Assembly (NCBI RefSeq): GCF_026213295.1
Contig: NC_079412.1
Location: 6,424,262 to 6,488,261, forward strand
Reading direction: 5' to 3'
Source of the DNA: Gadus chalcogrammus
Lineage: Eukaryota; Chordata; Actinopteri; Gadiformes; Gadidae
DNA: 64,000 bases
Notes under the pieces: generated by a model
Told to the model about the DNA's origin: nothing
Seen by the model: only the letters and a program-made list of their open reading frames with translations
Databases searched by the model: none
Made by a program: the position numbers and the translations under genes
Shown here: one piece after another, positions 19,716-41,718 of the stretch
Layout of the letters: the number at the start of each line of letters is the position of its first letter
Numbering within the stretch: the first letter of the stretch is position 1

Positions 19716-22261
19716 GGTCTGAAAGCAGAGCAGGTTTCAGAGGGGACGATACATTTAGGTCTGCTTTCGGTGGGGACGGGATGAGGGTTTCATATGTTAA
19801 CCGAGGTGTCGCAGTAGAAGCAGGAGGCGCAGGGGATGAATAAGAATGTTCCAAAAGCTTTTTTGGGAGGGGTAAGTCAATACCTTGTTAAACATTTAAC
19901 AAACATGAATACCATGCCGTGTGCAAAGTAAGGGCACATTTGAAGCTATACATCCATTTACAATTAAAAATGTAATTGCATAATCCAGATATATCAGGTT
20001 TAATAAATTGGGATGATGAACAAAGTTCCATAATTGAAAGCTCTCACCTTGGTCGGGGAAGGAGGTCCTCGTGGGCCTCAAGTCTGCTGGAGAGTTTACA
20101 GCGGTCTGCTAGGAACCCAAATACGAATGCACAACTTGTGTGGTTTAGGAATATCTTGGCATTAGATGGAGCCTCATCCCACCCACTGGCCATTTACACA
20201 CCAGCAGAGGATCTCACACACGCAGGCTGTGACAGGACATCCTGAGTGAGGAGCAGGAAAGCACACGCGTTGAGAGGCCCTAGAGGTCATCACACCGAAT
20301 GTATCGATTACAGAGCGGGGAAATGTTTTGTGCTGCAGCTGAGGTGGTCGAAGTGGGGCACGTCGATGTGCTGATGGGGAGGGGGGTGCGTCAAGTGGTT
20401 GGAGGTCAAGGGACTCAGCCAAGGAAGCAGACTTTTGAGACGCACACACACACACACACTCACATGCCAAACCAGTAGCCCACCCACCATCGTTTGGATC
20501 AATAGGTTGTTTCCAATGCTCCGACTGCTTCCCTCCTCATGCAAATGCATGGGTTTCCAGAAGGATAACTTGTTTTATTACAGTGCCTACCAACTACTAC
20601 TTGCGGTTATGCTCCTGTTTCATGTCAATACCACAGAACGTTTGGTGCGATAAGGAGTCTGCACTGGTCTGGTCTAATATCCCTCTGCAGTTGGTCAGCA
20701 CTTTGATGCTTGTGTAAGAGCACTCTCTTTCCCTCCTGGATTCCTGTCCCCTCCACTCGTTTCCTCTTGTCTCAGGATTCCTCTGCACTGGTAGCAACAG
20801 GAAGTGGGCAGTCAGCACAATTACAACTGGTGAGAAAAGAGAAGGGCTCTGACCTGCAAGGCCCCGTTGTCAAGCACTGGTGAGAGACAGACCACCTGGA
20901 CTGACAAGATACAGGCCACTAGGACTGGTGAGATACAGCCCACTAGGTAATGGAGCACCAGCAGCTTCCCCTGATGGCGTGTGTGCAGTGCTTGGAGAAC
21001 AGGAACACATTGTTCTGTTAACGCACAACGGTCAGGATAAAGAGAGTTCCGCTTTATCGATCTCTGAAGCAGTTTTCGAACCGTATGAAACGAAACAATA
21101 CAATCGGCTTCTCACACAATCACTCACAATAAAGCTCAGACAACAAATGATCAAAAGTTCTTTGTAAAATATATTTTGGTCCAAAAGCTGATTAGCAAAA
21201 ATGCATGATGTGCAATCATACCTTCATGAGGCATTATACAGAGAAAACATTTTGTCTTTCCAGTGTATTAGGTTGCTATGATATTACTCCATTACTTTAT
21301 TAAGGCTAATTGCATAAAGCTGTTCAAATGTAGTGTTCTCTTCTCACATTTAAGACAATTGTAACAAGCCAACACCAATGGTTATGAAATACACTGATTT
21401 ACCCCTAGTTACATGGGGGGCTTTCTTACTCATCACAATGATCAGTTTGCTGTAAAACATTTAACGAATGAACCCCATGGCATTACAGAGGATCAGATAT
21501 GGGCCAACTCTGCACGTGTGTGGGAGGTTAGTCAACAAACTTATTCCGCTTCCCTCGCGTTAGTTTGTGCGTCATCAGCGTTGGTCAGACTAGCGTTGGC
21601 TGATATTGTAGGTGCACTTTGGTAGAGGAGAGTCCCTTTGTGGGCTGTGACGGGTCACAGGGTTAACTAAACTGACCCGGTTGGATTCTCTCCGCATCTT
21701 CGAGGAAAACCACAATACATCACTCAGTTAACTATAATTTATGGGGTGGAAACATGGTTCACAACACCTTCTCAAATACTTCTCAAATACTAATCTGGCA
21801 AACTATTTGAAAAAGAAAAAAAGCCTGATTTAGTCTAATCGTTTCTTCTTTTTTAAAAATCTGATGGTACACTTTTGGCACATCTTCGTGAAGCAAACAA
21901 GCAAAGGGCCAATTTCTATATAGAAATATTAAGCTTATTTTGTCATCTTTAAATATATGGACCAAGTCTGATTCATGAAACAGCCAGTTCAAAGTAGCTT
22001 TCCTAATTGTCAAGACAGTCGGAGTGCTTTTCTTCATTAATGTGGAATCTAATTCACTGATGTCACCCTTTCAAATAAATAGATGCATAAGCAGTAGTAC
22101 ACATTATTACAACAATGGAAGTAGTCTGATCCAAATGTGCTTTTTTGGTCGATGGTAACTAGCATCACAAACAAATGGAAAGTTCATTTGGATCTATAAC
22201 AAAAAAATCACGTGAACGCATGCTGGATCAGACCAATCACGGCCTTGCGCGTCACACTACG
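19716..22261. other. Spacer between gpr182 and pip4k2c
   Basis: Upstream of gpr182 and downstream of pip4k2c. It contains a short CA run near 20440-20460 and otherwise AT-rich sequence. A TTTATT at 21296-21301 could be a pip4k2c polyadenylation signal on the - strand, about 960 nt after its stop. No gene seen. Confidence 0.5.
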
Positions 22262-30073
<7,812 letters not shown>

Positions 30074-32671
30074 CACAAGGTGCTCTCGGCTCGTATGTTC
30101 TCCTCACTGACGGCTAGCGACTAGCCAACAAGCTAACATACAGTATGTGTTCCCTCGCACAATTTAGCTGTGCCTACCCCTTAAAGCCAAACGCGGACGG
30201 AAACGTCTGCTTTAAAGTCGGAGTTTTTGTAAGTATACGTATACAGCTTATCTAAGACATATTCTAGCAAACTGACTTTTTTTTAATGGATCGCAGGTTG
30301 ACAGACAGCGTCATAACTTCACCACCCGCCCCGCCCACTCCAGCACCTGTACCCCACGTGGTCCCCCTGGAGTGACAGGTGAACCGGCCAAAGAGAAGGA
30401 AACCCACACGATTCTTAATTTGACCTATAAATGGAAAGGGGTCAAGATCAATTACCATTTTTTTCGTTCTGTTTTTATAATGGCGAATAATGATTGCGTT
30501 ATTACCGTTGGCCTATTGGTTACCAATAATTCAGGATTATCTTTCAGCTTGCACGGCTCAAAATTATCTACTCAAAAATCCGGTGTTTGCTATGCAGATG
30601 GTCTGTTATAATCATTATACCTTCTCATTGTCCGATGCTCTTGATTATATTAATATTTTTTAATATTGATGATCATTTTTTAAGGATTTGCCTTAATTAA
30701 AATAATTGAAGGATGTGGGGTAATTAGCTTTCTACCCATATGCTATTAACCTATACATCTCCAAGAATAGCAAAAGCACCCATGTGGCTGTGTGATGTAA
30801 GGAATTGCGTCTTTCACTTCATTTCTTTCAAGAGCCTATTTAGGATTTTATATCCATGGATATTATATGCAGTTACCGTGGAAACAGGCATGTATTGGTT
30901 CCCTAGGTGGAAAGACTTGAGTCAATTATCAAAAAAGCAGCATGAAATTAATGTGCCTATTAGGTTTGGCTTGACTGCTGAGAATGATCTGCTGTTTCTG
31001 TGACAGCACAAGGATTATGTAGGGCACAGTCATGAACAGTATAACATAAAACTGAAAGGAAGAGACACATTTCTGGACAGACTTTGCCTTCCAATGGAGT
31101 GATAGTATTGTGAAATCACTATTTTCATCTTTTCATCATCCTTCTTATATTATACATATATTGTCTATATATATATTCATTATAATTGTATAGGGGAAAA
31201 AATGAACAAAACCATGGCTGTTATATTAATATATGTGTTTTATTCTTGTTTTTTTTATCACCAGTTTATTTTCATTTTAATATTTGCATCTTACAGGTCC
31301 TTCATACATAGACCTATACCACCACAGCACACATATTGGCACAAGAAGATTGGTCAGAAGTCGATTCGAGTCACACTTTTCCATCACGCAATTGAATGGC
31401 TTTTCGCGAGGACTTGGGAAGGACATACTAAGACAATAACAAATAGAATATTTTTTTCCCTCATTTAAATCAAAATGTGTATGCTGTTTCAACTTAAAAA
31501 AACATAGAAAAGTAATATGGACAATCCCAATGTAAAAAAACAAAGCATAAATAGGAAAACAAAGTGAGCTGAAACCATAAAATGTACAGCAGTTGAGTAG
31601 TGAATGTGTTTAGCCATAGCGGTGCCTCTGAAGCACGATATCTCTTCCTAACATGAAATAAAATAATCTCTGTCTTTAAATAAGAAACTGCTGACAATAT
31701 AAAAATACATGGCATTGTACTGTAGTTCATTAAATAAACCAAAAATTCATATATAAAATATTATATTGACGTGTATAAAAATATGCCTTACAACTTCTTG
31801 AAAAGGATAAAAGCCATAAGCTTTTTTGTCTGCCACTCAGGAATATACACAGTCAACCACAACACTCCAACATATGTACAATCAATCAATCAACAAATGA
31901 GCAATCATAAAGCGATTTTGACAAAACAATCCGATGCATCCAAGACTCAACCGTATCACTACTGTGATCGTATGCTATACATTAACGATACTACAAGATG
32001 GGGGATTCCAAGCAGTTATTTTTTTGTTGAGGTTTTATTTTGGGTGGTGGGGGGGCGTTATGCATTCCTCACAAAATAAATAATAAAGAAAAATCTATTC
32101 AATGAAGTATATTGATATCAGTGTATCTTTGGAGAGGGTGAGGGAGACACGTTTATGAAACATTGTGTCACATCACCAGCGTAACAGTATTCCAGCCCAC
32201 TGAGATCAGAACAAACACAGGCAGTGTCAGCTATCCTAAAAAAATAACTAGTTAAATGAAAAGTGACTACACAGCCAGGACAAGAGCTAGGGACTAGGAG
32301 ACTATCTGGAGTAACAGTAACAGCGCTTAGGGAATTGAGGCAGTCTTTTTTAGAGAGTTAGTGTGAGCATACAACACGTCACGTCAAACGATAAACAGAG
32401 AAATTTGCTGCAACGTTTAAAACATTCAGGCAGATATGACCGTTGCTACTTTACTTTACGCGTGTCTCGTATCTAGAGAGGATGTTGAAGTTAATGGTGG
32501 TGTAGATTTCCGTAGGAAGTGGTTAACTCCTGGCCAGGCAGTGTCTAGCACAAGCCATAGCCGCCCCCGCCCCCCCCTCTCCCTGTGCTCTTCCTCCTCA
32601 GCCTCCTATTCATCCTCCTCCTCCTCCTCGTCTTCCTCCAGGCTCAGTTCAAGGAGATAGAGTCGCTGCCC
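30074..32671. other. Spacer upstream of pip4k2c and downstream of igfbp6
   Basis: The pip4k2c promoter should lie just above 30073; no TATA box was convincing. The rest is AT-rich. TTTATT at 32034-32039 is a possible igfbp6 polyadenylation signal on the - strand. No gene seen. Confidence 0.5.
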
Positions 32672-32804
32672 TTACTCTCCATCGCAGGGTAAAGTTCCGT
32701 CCTCACTGGCATGTGAGGCCACAGCGATGCCCAGCTCATCCACACACCAGCAGTGGCCGCGCTGCATGCCCTTGGAGGAACGGCACTGTGTTAGGATAAG
32801 AAGT

Positions 32805-32846
<42 letters not shown>

Positions 32847-32877
32847 GAGAAGGAGGGAGAGAGAGAGAGAGGGGGGG

Positions 32878-32936
<59 letters not shown>

Positions 32937-33079
32937 GGGTGCACAGAGAGAGAGAGAAGAGGGGAGAAGGAGGGAGAGAGAGAGAGGGGGGGGGAGTGAT
33001 GCAGAGAGAGAGGGGGGGGAGTGATACAGAGAGAGAGAGAGAGGGGGGGAGAGAGAGAGAGAGAGGGTTGGAGTGATGC

Positions 33080-33119
<40 letters not shown>

Positions 33120-33124
33120 GAATG

Positions 33125-33171
<47 letters not shown>

Positions 33172-33175
33172 AGTG

Positions 33176-33219
<44 letters not shown>

Positions 33220-33332
33220 TGACAGAGAGAGAGAGAGAGAAGAGGGGAGAAGGAGGGAGAGAGAGAGAGAGGGGGGGAGTGATACAGAGAGAGAGAGAGA
33301 GAGAGGCGGAGAGAGAGAGAGAGGGTTGGAGT

Positions 33333-33406
<74 letters not shown>

Positions 33407-33410
33407 AGTG

Positions 33411-33461
<51 letters not shown>

Positions 33462-33470
33462 GGGGGAGTG

Positions 33471-33509
<39 letters not shown>

Positions 33510-36112
33510 AGTGATACAGAGAGAGAAAGAAAAAGGGCAGCATATCAGGAGGGAAAAAAAAAGAGTGAGTGTGAGCGAAAGATAGAGGGAACAAGACCGC
33601 AAGACAGAGAGATTAGAGGAAAAAGAGAGAAAAAATGATATGTCATTGTTACGTGGAACTGATTCTCTTCGCGCACAGCTGACATTCTCTGGGGGAGAGA
33701 GGTGACAGTAATTCTCAGTGCTTTAGTTATAGGAAACATGGCTTGCTGCAATGCAAAGATGGCTTTGTACTTGAGCAAAACACACTACAATATCTCAGTT
33801 CAACAATATTCACCAATTGTATACATACAGAATATTTGAATTTGAATGTGAGGGCCAACCATCTATTGTTTTAATATGTTCTTTACCACAACATCAACAC
33901 TCCATAATCTTACGATCTCTCTTTGTGTTCCTGAGACAGTGTTTCCTTGGTACTCTACCTGCTTTTTCCTGTAGAACCCACGGGTGTCACAGTTGGGTAT
34001 ATAGATGTCCCGGTCAGACTGGAAGATGGTCAGCTCCAGACCTCTCAGGACGCTGTTTAATAGTTTACGGCAGGGCGCCTGAGATAAAGAACAATGCAGG
34101 TAATGAATGCTAAAATCACATAGGGAGGCAAAGATATAGGATAGATGAGCTCATCTAAACAGCAAAAAGGTTACAGTAGCAAGCTCCAAGCCCCAAAGGT
34201 CTTCATGTTTCAGTGCTAACAGATGAACGTACATCACAAAGGATTTGTGACAGTGATGCAGCATGATGATGCCAGATCAAAAAAAATAAAAAAGGAAATA
34301 GAATGAATTATATAACCATATTGTTACACAAGGCTTTTGCTTTTCGGGTCACTCAGTGGTTTGATGCGACTGAGGAGGATATATTTTTGTCATGCTATGT
34401 AATCCAACAAAGCAATTATAATTAATATCATCATTAGATATTTCTCAACAGTCATTCGATCTTATTGTCGCCCGTTGACAGCCCTATAGAATGAAGAAAA
34501 AAATAATGTCGTGGCAGCTGTGGCTGAGTCGAAACTTTCCTGATTCACATCATGGTCAATTAGTTCTGCCGCATAGCAGCACACAGATCATGCACCATAA
34601 TGCATGGCTTCAGTGCACTATATATACATGCTGCTGCACAGCCAGACGACACAAGTGCCACTGCCAGAAGACTCCATACTGTCCCGGATTTCCAACCTTT
34701 TCACACGCAGCATCTTCCCCTTATTAAATCATGAGAAGATGCTCCTAACATCGGTCGTGTGTAAATATAACGAGACAGGGAACGTGTGCTTGGTGGTAGG
34801 TTCTCACAGTGGAAAGCAAGGTTATAAACTTACTTTTTCTATATCCCCACTGTTCGAAGGATGGGGACCTGAGAGAAAAGGACACATTGGCATGAGCATG
34901 TCATGATGAAACGTTTAAGATTAAACGTGTGAATGTTTAATCTGTACTGACAGACAGAAACACACACACAAATGCAATTTCATATTATTTCCATATGCAT
35001 GTGTGTAAGACCTAAAGACCCTCATCTACACCTTTATGTACTGGGAAACAAAGTACATAAGCATATTTCCTTAACAAATGGGCCATGGGAACCGCAGTGT
35101 CTCGGTGTGAACAGTAGATGGAGACTACCGCAATAAAAAAGCATCTTGATAAGGACGTATTTGACAATTTAACATTCATCCCCCGAAGCTTTGTAGAAGC
35201 TTTCACTGATGGCATATATTGCAGTCATTTACAATGACCTTTATATGCAATCAAACCCTGACCTTACACACGTATAAATATCTGTCCACGCATTCCTAAT
35301 GACAAACCTGATTGGATCACTCACAAATAACCCAATTATGCCCCAGCTTTCATTTCCAGTCAAAGCCCCTTGCAACTGACACTCAAAGGACATTTGCTCA
35401 ATCCCAATGACACACACGGGCACTGCAGAACTTCAATGGAGGCAAGTGGCTTGCAAAGTGTGTGCACTGTGAAACATAACAGTTAATGTTGCTTGTTTTA
35501 CGGTGCTGAAAGATTATCTACATTAAATCATACAGTACATGATGTAATGTGTATTGGGTACACTCCCCTTCCTTCTTGTCTACCCTGCCTGACACTGCAT
35601 GCTGAATACATGGTTCAATGTGTCAAGGCTACAAGTAGTCTCTCATCTTCTTGGGCTAAAATGTGTATCTGTGTGTGTTCTGCCTGTGGGATTCTTCATT
35701 TTCACATAAGCATATTTGTCTGTGGTCGATTTGCATGCGCATGCGTGTGCGTGCGTGTGCGTGCGTGTGCCTTACCTGTGGGGTGGGGCCTCTCCGTTGG
35801 ACTGGTCCTGCTGTGCTTGGCGCAGAAGCCCCTTCCCTGCAACAGAGCCTGGAGGGGGCTGTGCTCGCTGGGCGGGGGGACACAGCGAAGCCCCTTGGCA
35901 CAGCTGAGTGTGTACACACCACAGGGCTCACCCTGGGCCAACACTAAGGTGCTCCCTGCAGCATTGTGGTCTCTGGGGGGCCGACCTGCCCCCATTGGAT
36001 CCCGGCAGGAGGGGCACATCTTGAAGGGCCCCAAGTGGTTCGCCCAGGTCCAAGATCCGCAGTGGCCGATCAGCAACAGAACAATGGTTGTCAAGTTGGA
36101 AATGAGAGGCAT
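32672..36112 (-). CDS. igfbp6: Insulin-like growth factor-binding protein 6
   Basis: Four coding exons on the minus strand, 35776-36112, 34834-34868, 33959-34078 and 32672-32785, give 606 nt (201 residues). Residues 1 to about 22 look like a signal peptide (LTTIVLLLIGHCGSW). The N-domain has CPSC, the GEPCGVYTLSCAKGLRC motif and GRGFC. A 35-nt exon supplies part of the linker. The C-domain is a thyroglobulin type-1 fold with six cysteines (PCRKLL, IPNCDTRGFY, QCRS, CWCV, LPCDG), ending in TAA. Family role: secreted carrier that prefers IGF-II. The N-domain shows only six cysteines and lacks the usual GCGCC. The assignment rests on the C-domain resemblance and the spryd3 neighbour, which is also adjacent in human. 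Paralogue (6a or 6b) undetermined. Confidence 0.9.
32805..33525. repeat. GA-rich tract in igfbp6 intron 3
   Basis: About 0.7 kb of GA repeats is punctuated by G runs and recurring agtgatacagagag segments. On the gene strand this is CT-rich and lies close upstream of the last-exon acceptor. Open frames here are compositional. Confidence 0.95.
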
Positions 36113-36380
36113 TTTCTGTCCAGGTCTCAGGTTCTCGTCACTCTCTCCCTGTCAGTTAGATGTGTCTGATGCTATTTCTGGATGTATGTTTCTCTCTCTC
36201 TTTCTCCCTTTCCGTCTCCTCTCTTCAGTCTTCCTGTCGTCTTCTTGTTGCTTTGCCGGGTGAGCTGAGAGGCAGCAAGGAGTCCCCTGCAGCGCCAGAG
36301 GAGACAAATGGATATCGAGAGACACAGCAAAGCACCAGCTTTTAAAGATCTGAAAGGCGGTGATACAGAGTGAGTGAGTA
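36113..36380 (-). other. igfbp6 5' flank or leader
   Basis: Sequence directly upstream of the igfbp6 ATG. It is likely leader or promoter, but no TATA box or unambiguous element is visible. Confidence 0.3.
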
Positions 36381-36622
<242 letters not shown>

Positions 36623-36974
36623 AGCACAGTTATGACACCTTCAGGGGCTGGAACTCAGAAAGAGAGGGAGGGAGGAAGGGAGGGAGGTGGCAGGGAGGGA
36701 GAGAGCAAGTGGGGGGTGGATTATATTCCTTTCAGAAATTATCAAAATCCCCCCACCTCTTCCTGCCTGCCTTATAAGGTAACCCTCCTCTTAATTTTTT
36801 CCTTTTCTCCTCATCTATAGTACTCACACATATCAGACCTTAAAATATTTGCCATGGTTATAATTATTGTATATTTTGTTGCCTACAATAAAAATGTATG
36901 CACGTCTATGTTGTTCTATGTTTATGTTTGAAAGGTCTTACAATAAAAAGACAGAATTAACTTTTTTAATCTAG

Positions 36975-38180
36975 TAGTTTAGGCAAGGCAAGGCAAGGCA
37001 ACTTTATTCATACAGCCCTTTTCATACACGAGGCAGACTCAAAGTGCTTCACATACAATAAAATGAAATAAAAAAATAAAATAGATAAGTAAAAGAAAAC
37101 AAAGGCAAAGTTAAGATATGCATTGTAGAAAGTGCAATGTATTTAAGATTAAGCAGAAAGCTAAAGCAAACCCAAAAAATACCATAAAAGTGGTCAGAGG
37201 TTGGGCAAGTCTTAAATCCTCACGGATTTTATTCCAGCTATTTGTTGGGTAGTAACTAAATCCTGCTTTCACGTGTTTTGTGTTTACTCTGGGGATAATT
37301 AACAGATTGGTCTCAGAAGATCTTAGTGGTCTAGAAGGCTTATGTAGTGGAAGCATATCAGTTAAATACTTTTGCCCTAAACCATGTAGGTATTTATAGG
37401 TGAGCCGCATGATTTAAAAATTATTTCTCTGACATTCAGTGAGCCAATGTAACGGATTAAGAATTGGTGAATATGTTCAAATGTTTTGGTCTTTGTTAGA
37501 AGACCAGCAGCATTCTGAACAAGCTGTAGTTGCCTAAGAGTTTTTTTTCGAAGACTTCTTTTTTTAAGCTTACTAGTGATAAAGGCACGTATACGTTTTT
37601 GTAAATTTTGAGTGGACATGAGCACTCTAGGTCTTGCTACGTCTTTAAGGTGATAATAGGCAGATTTTGTAACTGATTTAATGTGACTGTCGAAATGTAA
37701 ATCTGAATCTGTGATATCCCTCGATTTCTGGCTTTGATTTTTGGTTTTCAGGGACAGAGAGTGTAGGTGTTGGGCTACTTTAAGCCTTTCCGTTTTAGCA
37801 CCAATTCAATTATCTTGTTTTTTTCCTCATATAGTTGAAGGAAATTTTGGCACATCCAGTCTTTGACTTGCTCAATGCACTGGCACAGCAGATATATGGG
37901 CCGATAGTCATTTGATGATAGTGCTACATAGATTTGCGTGTCATCGGCATAGCAATGATGGTCAATATTGTTATTTTTGCATGATTTGCCCTTGTGGGAG
38001 CATGTCTGGTGGATAAAGAGGGTCCAAAGATCGAACTTTGTGGGACTCAGATTGGTTGGTTCTGATACAAAGTCGGCAATAGAAAAAAAAAGTAGTTCCT
38101 ATCTTGTAGTTTAGTTGGACAGATAAGTTAGAGTCTAGAACTATGTTTTTTTTACTTGGGTTCTCAATCATTCATTACTT
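36975..38180 (-). mobile_element. 5'-truncated LINE (L2/CR1-like) 3' end
   Basis: On the minus strand the reverse-transcriptase motif HCYADDTQIYV is intact (YADD codons at 37940-37951). It is followed by KDWMCQNFLQL, LQLVQNAAGLLTKT, TYKYLHGLGQKYLTD and PSRPLRSSE-LLIIPR, a typical LINE ORF2 C-terminus. Frames are broken by indels. The 3' end finishes in a short (CCTTG)n tail (36985-37000 on the + strand), as in L2/CR1-type elements. Non-functional fossil. Confidence 0.85.
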
Positions 38181-40620
38181 TGTTTCTAGTTCTAAAGACA
38201 ACCTCCGGGCTGCTTATTATCGACTATTACATGTTATATTATAAGCAACTGTAACACATTGATGGATGCTATTCACGAACATTGATTTCTTGGGAATACA
38301 CATGAATTAACTTTTAAAATGAAACAGGTTGGTTATTTTTGGTGTAAATCACAGACCAATGCATAGAATTATGAGTTTATTTGTTGTCACTGTACCCCAA
38401 GCTTTGGATCATTGCATATTGTATAAAAAGTAAGCAACATCATTGAGCTATTTGATTTGAACTAAAAAGCTCTACTAAAACCGGTTTCCTGTTTTGTTGT
38501 TATTGACCCATTCATTATAGTATTATAGTACAACACAGTGTATTATAGTCAACCATTGCATGGTGGGCAGCGTTCTGGAGGTCCATACACTAGGGAAGGC
38601 ATCAATATCTAAGAAACACTACACTTAGCCATTTTTTGTTAACATTTAGTTATTGCTTTGGATATAATTATTGTCTAAAGCCATTTAAAGGTGAGGCTGA
38701 GAACTAGTGTCCGCTCGTCTACAACAGTCGGGTGAATGCATGGCTTGAGAGAAGTACATAACAAATATTATTTCCAGATTGGGTCAGCAAATCCATGTTT
38801 CCATCCATCCTGATGCAATTTGAAGACCATGACACCAAAGAAAATGTGTATTTCACAGTGCTTTTAGCAGAATAAGGGTGTTGAGATGACAATGCTGAGC
38901 TGTATTGGCCCTAGCCATCCCTAAATGGTGGTTTTGGCGGCTAAAGACGCTCATTTGCACACTGAGGAACAAAGTCTCTGTTTACATTATGCAAGCGTGT
39001 GCATTCTAGCTTCTTAGTGCATTGGTGAGGATTTGCATGGGGTTGTTTGGTAGCCCACTTGCTCACTTATTTCTGCAGTACTAGGACACGCATGTAGTAA
39101 AACCAAGCAATTATCTTTCAAACCGCCTCACATGCCCAAACAGTAGGTTTTTGTTCCCATTAAGAGTGATCACCCTTGGTTAGGACAATGAAAATCACCT
39201 TGTGTTTTCATCAGCTGGCTACCCAGAGAAGTCTAGTTGGGTTCCAGAGAGGAGAAGGGTCCAAGACCAATGCCAGGCCAGTGGAGCTATCTGTTCCCCC
39301 CTGCTCTGGAGGGTCAGAGTTCCCTCCTCAGACCATGTCCCTCTGCATCTTGTCGTGGATAAATCCCACGGTCAAATTACGAGAGGTCGGGAAGGGCTAG
39401 GGTTAAATGATCACGGTTTTATTGTCACCGCAGAGAGTGACAACAACACTTGAGGCGGTTTGCAAAGAACTCGCGAACAGTCTCTTAGCTTTATATTCCA
39501 ATTGTGTGGCCTCCTCTAAGATGTCCTTCGCCAATCACAATGCTCTAAACTACGGGCTCTTGACGTTCACGCCCACAATGTCCGAAATGCATCCCATACA
39601 GTAATTCAAGCATTACGTACAAAAGGGTTACTTACACAACATCAGTAACAGGAAGTTACATATTATACATTAGTTACATGAAGTGAGGTCTTTCATTAAA
39701 ATCTATTCATCGCCTTGTTTATTAACCTGATCTTAAATCACCATGACTTACCACATGGGTTTAAGAGATGAGCCCTGTGAAAGCAATATCAATTTAAACA
39801 GTAAAGTATGCATTTATAATAGTTAACAATGCCACTTTATTTGTCTGTTGCATATACAGTCATAAGCTGGCAATGTCTGATTTTAACCGGGGTATGGATT
39901 AGTTAATTTAACTCTAATTTCACAGATGAGGAACCACAGGGGGTAACAGATGTTTCTCTAAGAGGCCATTTACATGAGGCGTCGGGGGTTCATCGGAATG
40001 CAGGCATTAGTTTAACACAGGAAGGCCAGGCAATATCAATAGTGTTCAACATTTGGCTCCATTGTAAATATATTTACCTTATATTCTTATATAATTTATG
40101 CTTAAAGTTAACCTTACTTCTACTTCTACTTATTATCTAAGTGAACTGAGAAATAGACTGATGTCATTGACTATAGAGGGATGTCATTCAAGCCATCTAA
40201 AGCCGATCTAGACCAGAATCCCCAAACCTCTTTCTGGTTGTAACTATTTAATCTAACAGCACTTCTACATGATGGCAAAAAGTCAGTAACGTGTTCTTAG
40301 AGATTGTACCTAAACACAGTAATACCAGCAATAATGTGAGTTAAGACAGATGAGGAGAAGGATGATTAGTGAAGTCTATAAGAGGGATGCATTTCCTTCA
40401 TGTGGACATCAAAGGGTCCACCGACAAGCGCGCTTGTCTGTCACTGCGTACACAAATCAACAAACAAGCACGCGCCAACGAGTCGAGCGTCACGGTAGAA
40501 CAAGTGTCGGAGGACGGGATTGGCCCGCTGTCAGTCACGCTGTTTCAAGGCTCCCTTTGATTGGCTGACTGAAATCATGACAATTTGATGTCAATAGGAA
40601 GCGACGAATGCTTATTTCTT
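38181..40620. other. Intergenic spacer
   Basis: AT-rich sequence between the LINE and the presumed spryd3 first exon. No gene or element recognised. CpGs increase from about 40410. Confidence 0.5.
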
Positions 40621-40715
40621 TCCTCCACATTTTTGTCAGTGTTTGTATATATGGTTTTCCCTGATAGCTGATACACAAAAGCGAATTAATGCATTTTTGA
40701 ACACCGGGATTTCAG
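40620..40715 (+). other. Possible non-coding first exon of spryd3
   Basis: A donor-like site (atttcag then gtatgt) follows 40715, downstream of a locally CpG-rich stretch. The first ATG in it is followed at once by a stop. The start is a guess. Confidence 0.3.
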
Positions 40716-40964
40716 GTATGTCTGAAGTAGTTTAAATAACAAGCCCTCCCTCTTGTCAGACACTGAGCCCCAGCTGTTAGCTGCTAATGTTGATCTTGAG
40801 CATTTTAAGGCTCGCAACTACATTTCTATCATCCATGACATGTTCTTATTGGCATCGCCTGCTATACGATTTCATAGTCAATTATTTTGAAACCGCACAT
40901 ATAGTGTGTTGTTTCTGTTGGGTAGTTTCAAACGTTAGGTTAGCTCAACTTTCACTGGCCTCGT

Positions 40965-41014
40965 CCAGTGTTGCCAGATTGGGCGGGAAATCTGGCCCAA
41001 TCTGGCAACACTGG
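40965..41014. repeat. 20-bp perfect inverted repeat
   Basis: Arms at 40965-40984 and 40995-41014 (CCAGTGTTGCCAGATTGGGC and its complement) flank a 10-nt loop. It is either a very short palindromic element or an RNA hairpin in the presumed spryd3 first intron. Confidence 0.7.
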
Positions 41015-41355
41015 CCTTGGTAGCTTTCAGGCACTTCGCCACACAACGACACGCCCACTTCGTAAGACACGCCTGTCTCTTCTGCGTGCTGACCTCTTCC
41101 CTCCTCTCTGACGTTCAGCTGATGGTCCCACATTTTAGGTCAATTCAATTGAATTGTATGTGTAATGCCTTCAATCACAGGTACAGTTTCAAAGGGCTTA
41201 ACAGGCCATTTATGTATGACAGTCCCTGACCCTAGCCCCCCAGAGGCCAAGAAATAACTCCCTTTATTAGCAAGGAAGAAATCTTGAGAATGAACACAGA
41301 ATGGAAGATCCTTCCTTCCAGTGATGATCAGGAGTGCAATGGGGGCCATACTTGA

Positions 41356-41433
41356 CATACATACATACATACATACATACATACATACATACATACATAC
41401 ATACATACATACATACATACATACATACATACA
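41356..41433. repeat. (CATA)n microsatellite
   Basis: About 19 copies of the tetranucleotide CATA, upstream of the spryd3 exon at 41719. Confidence 0.97.
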
Positions 41434-41718
41434 AATATACAGGCAAAACATCGAGTACACAACAGGTCAAGCTCACAGCTTTTTAGTCGTGCATGTCATA
41501 CAGTCACAGCATTGTGAACTTTAACTTCTGAGTTGTCTTACGAGGCCAATACGGTTATGCAATTGTACATTATTATGATCAGAGCAGCCTGCCTGTCTGT
41601 CTGGCCAATTGGCTGTCATCTCCTGTATGCTGTAGTTGAGACAAACAAGATTCATACCTCCTCACTCCAATCTCCTATCCTATTCCTAGTTAATGTTGTC
41701 TCTGTTCTCCTCCTCCAG

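Noticed and set aside
32736..33602. Ser/Leu-rich and Glu/Arg-rich frames in the GA tract
   Set aside because: Pure dinucleotide translation inside an igfbp6 intron.
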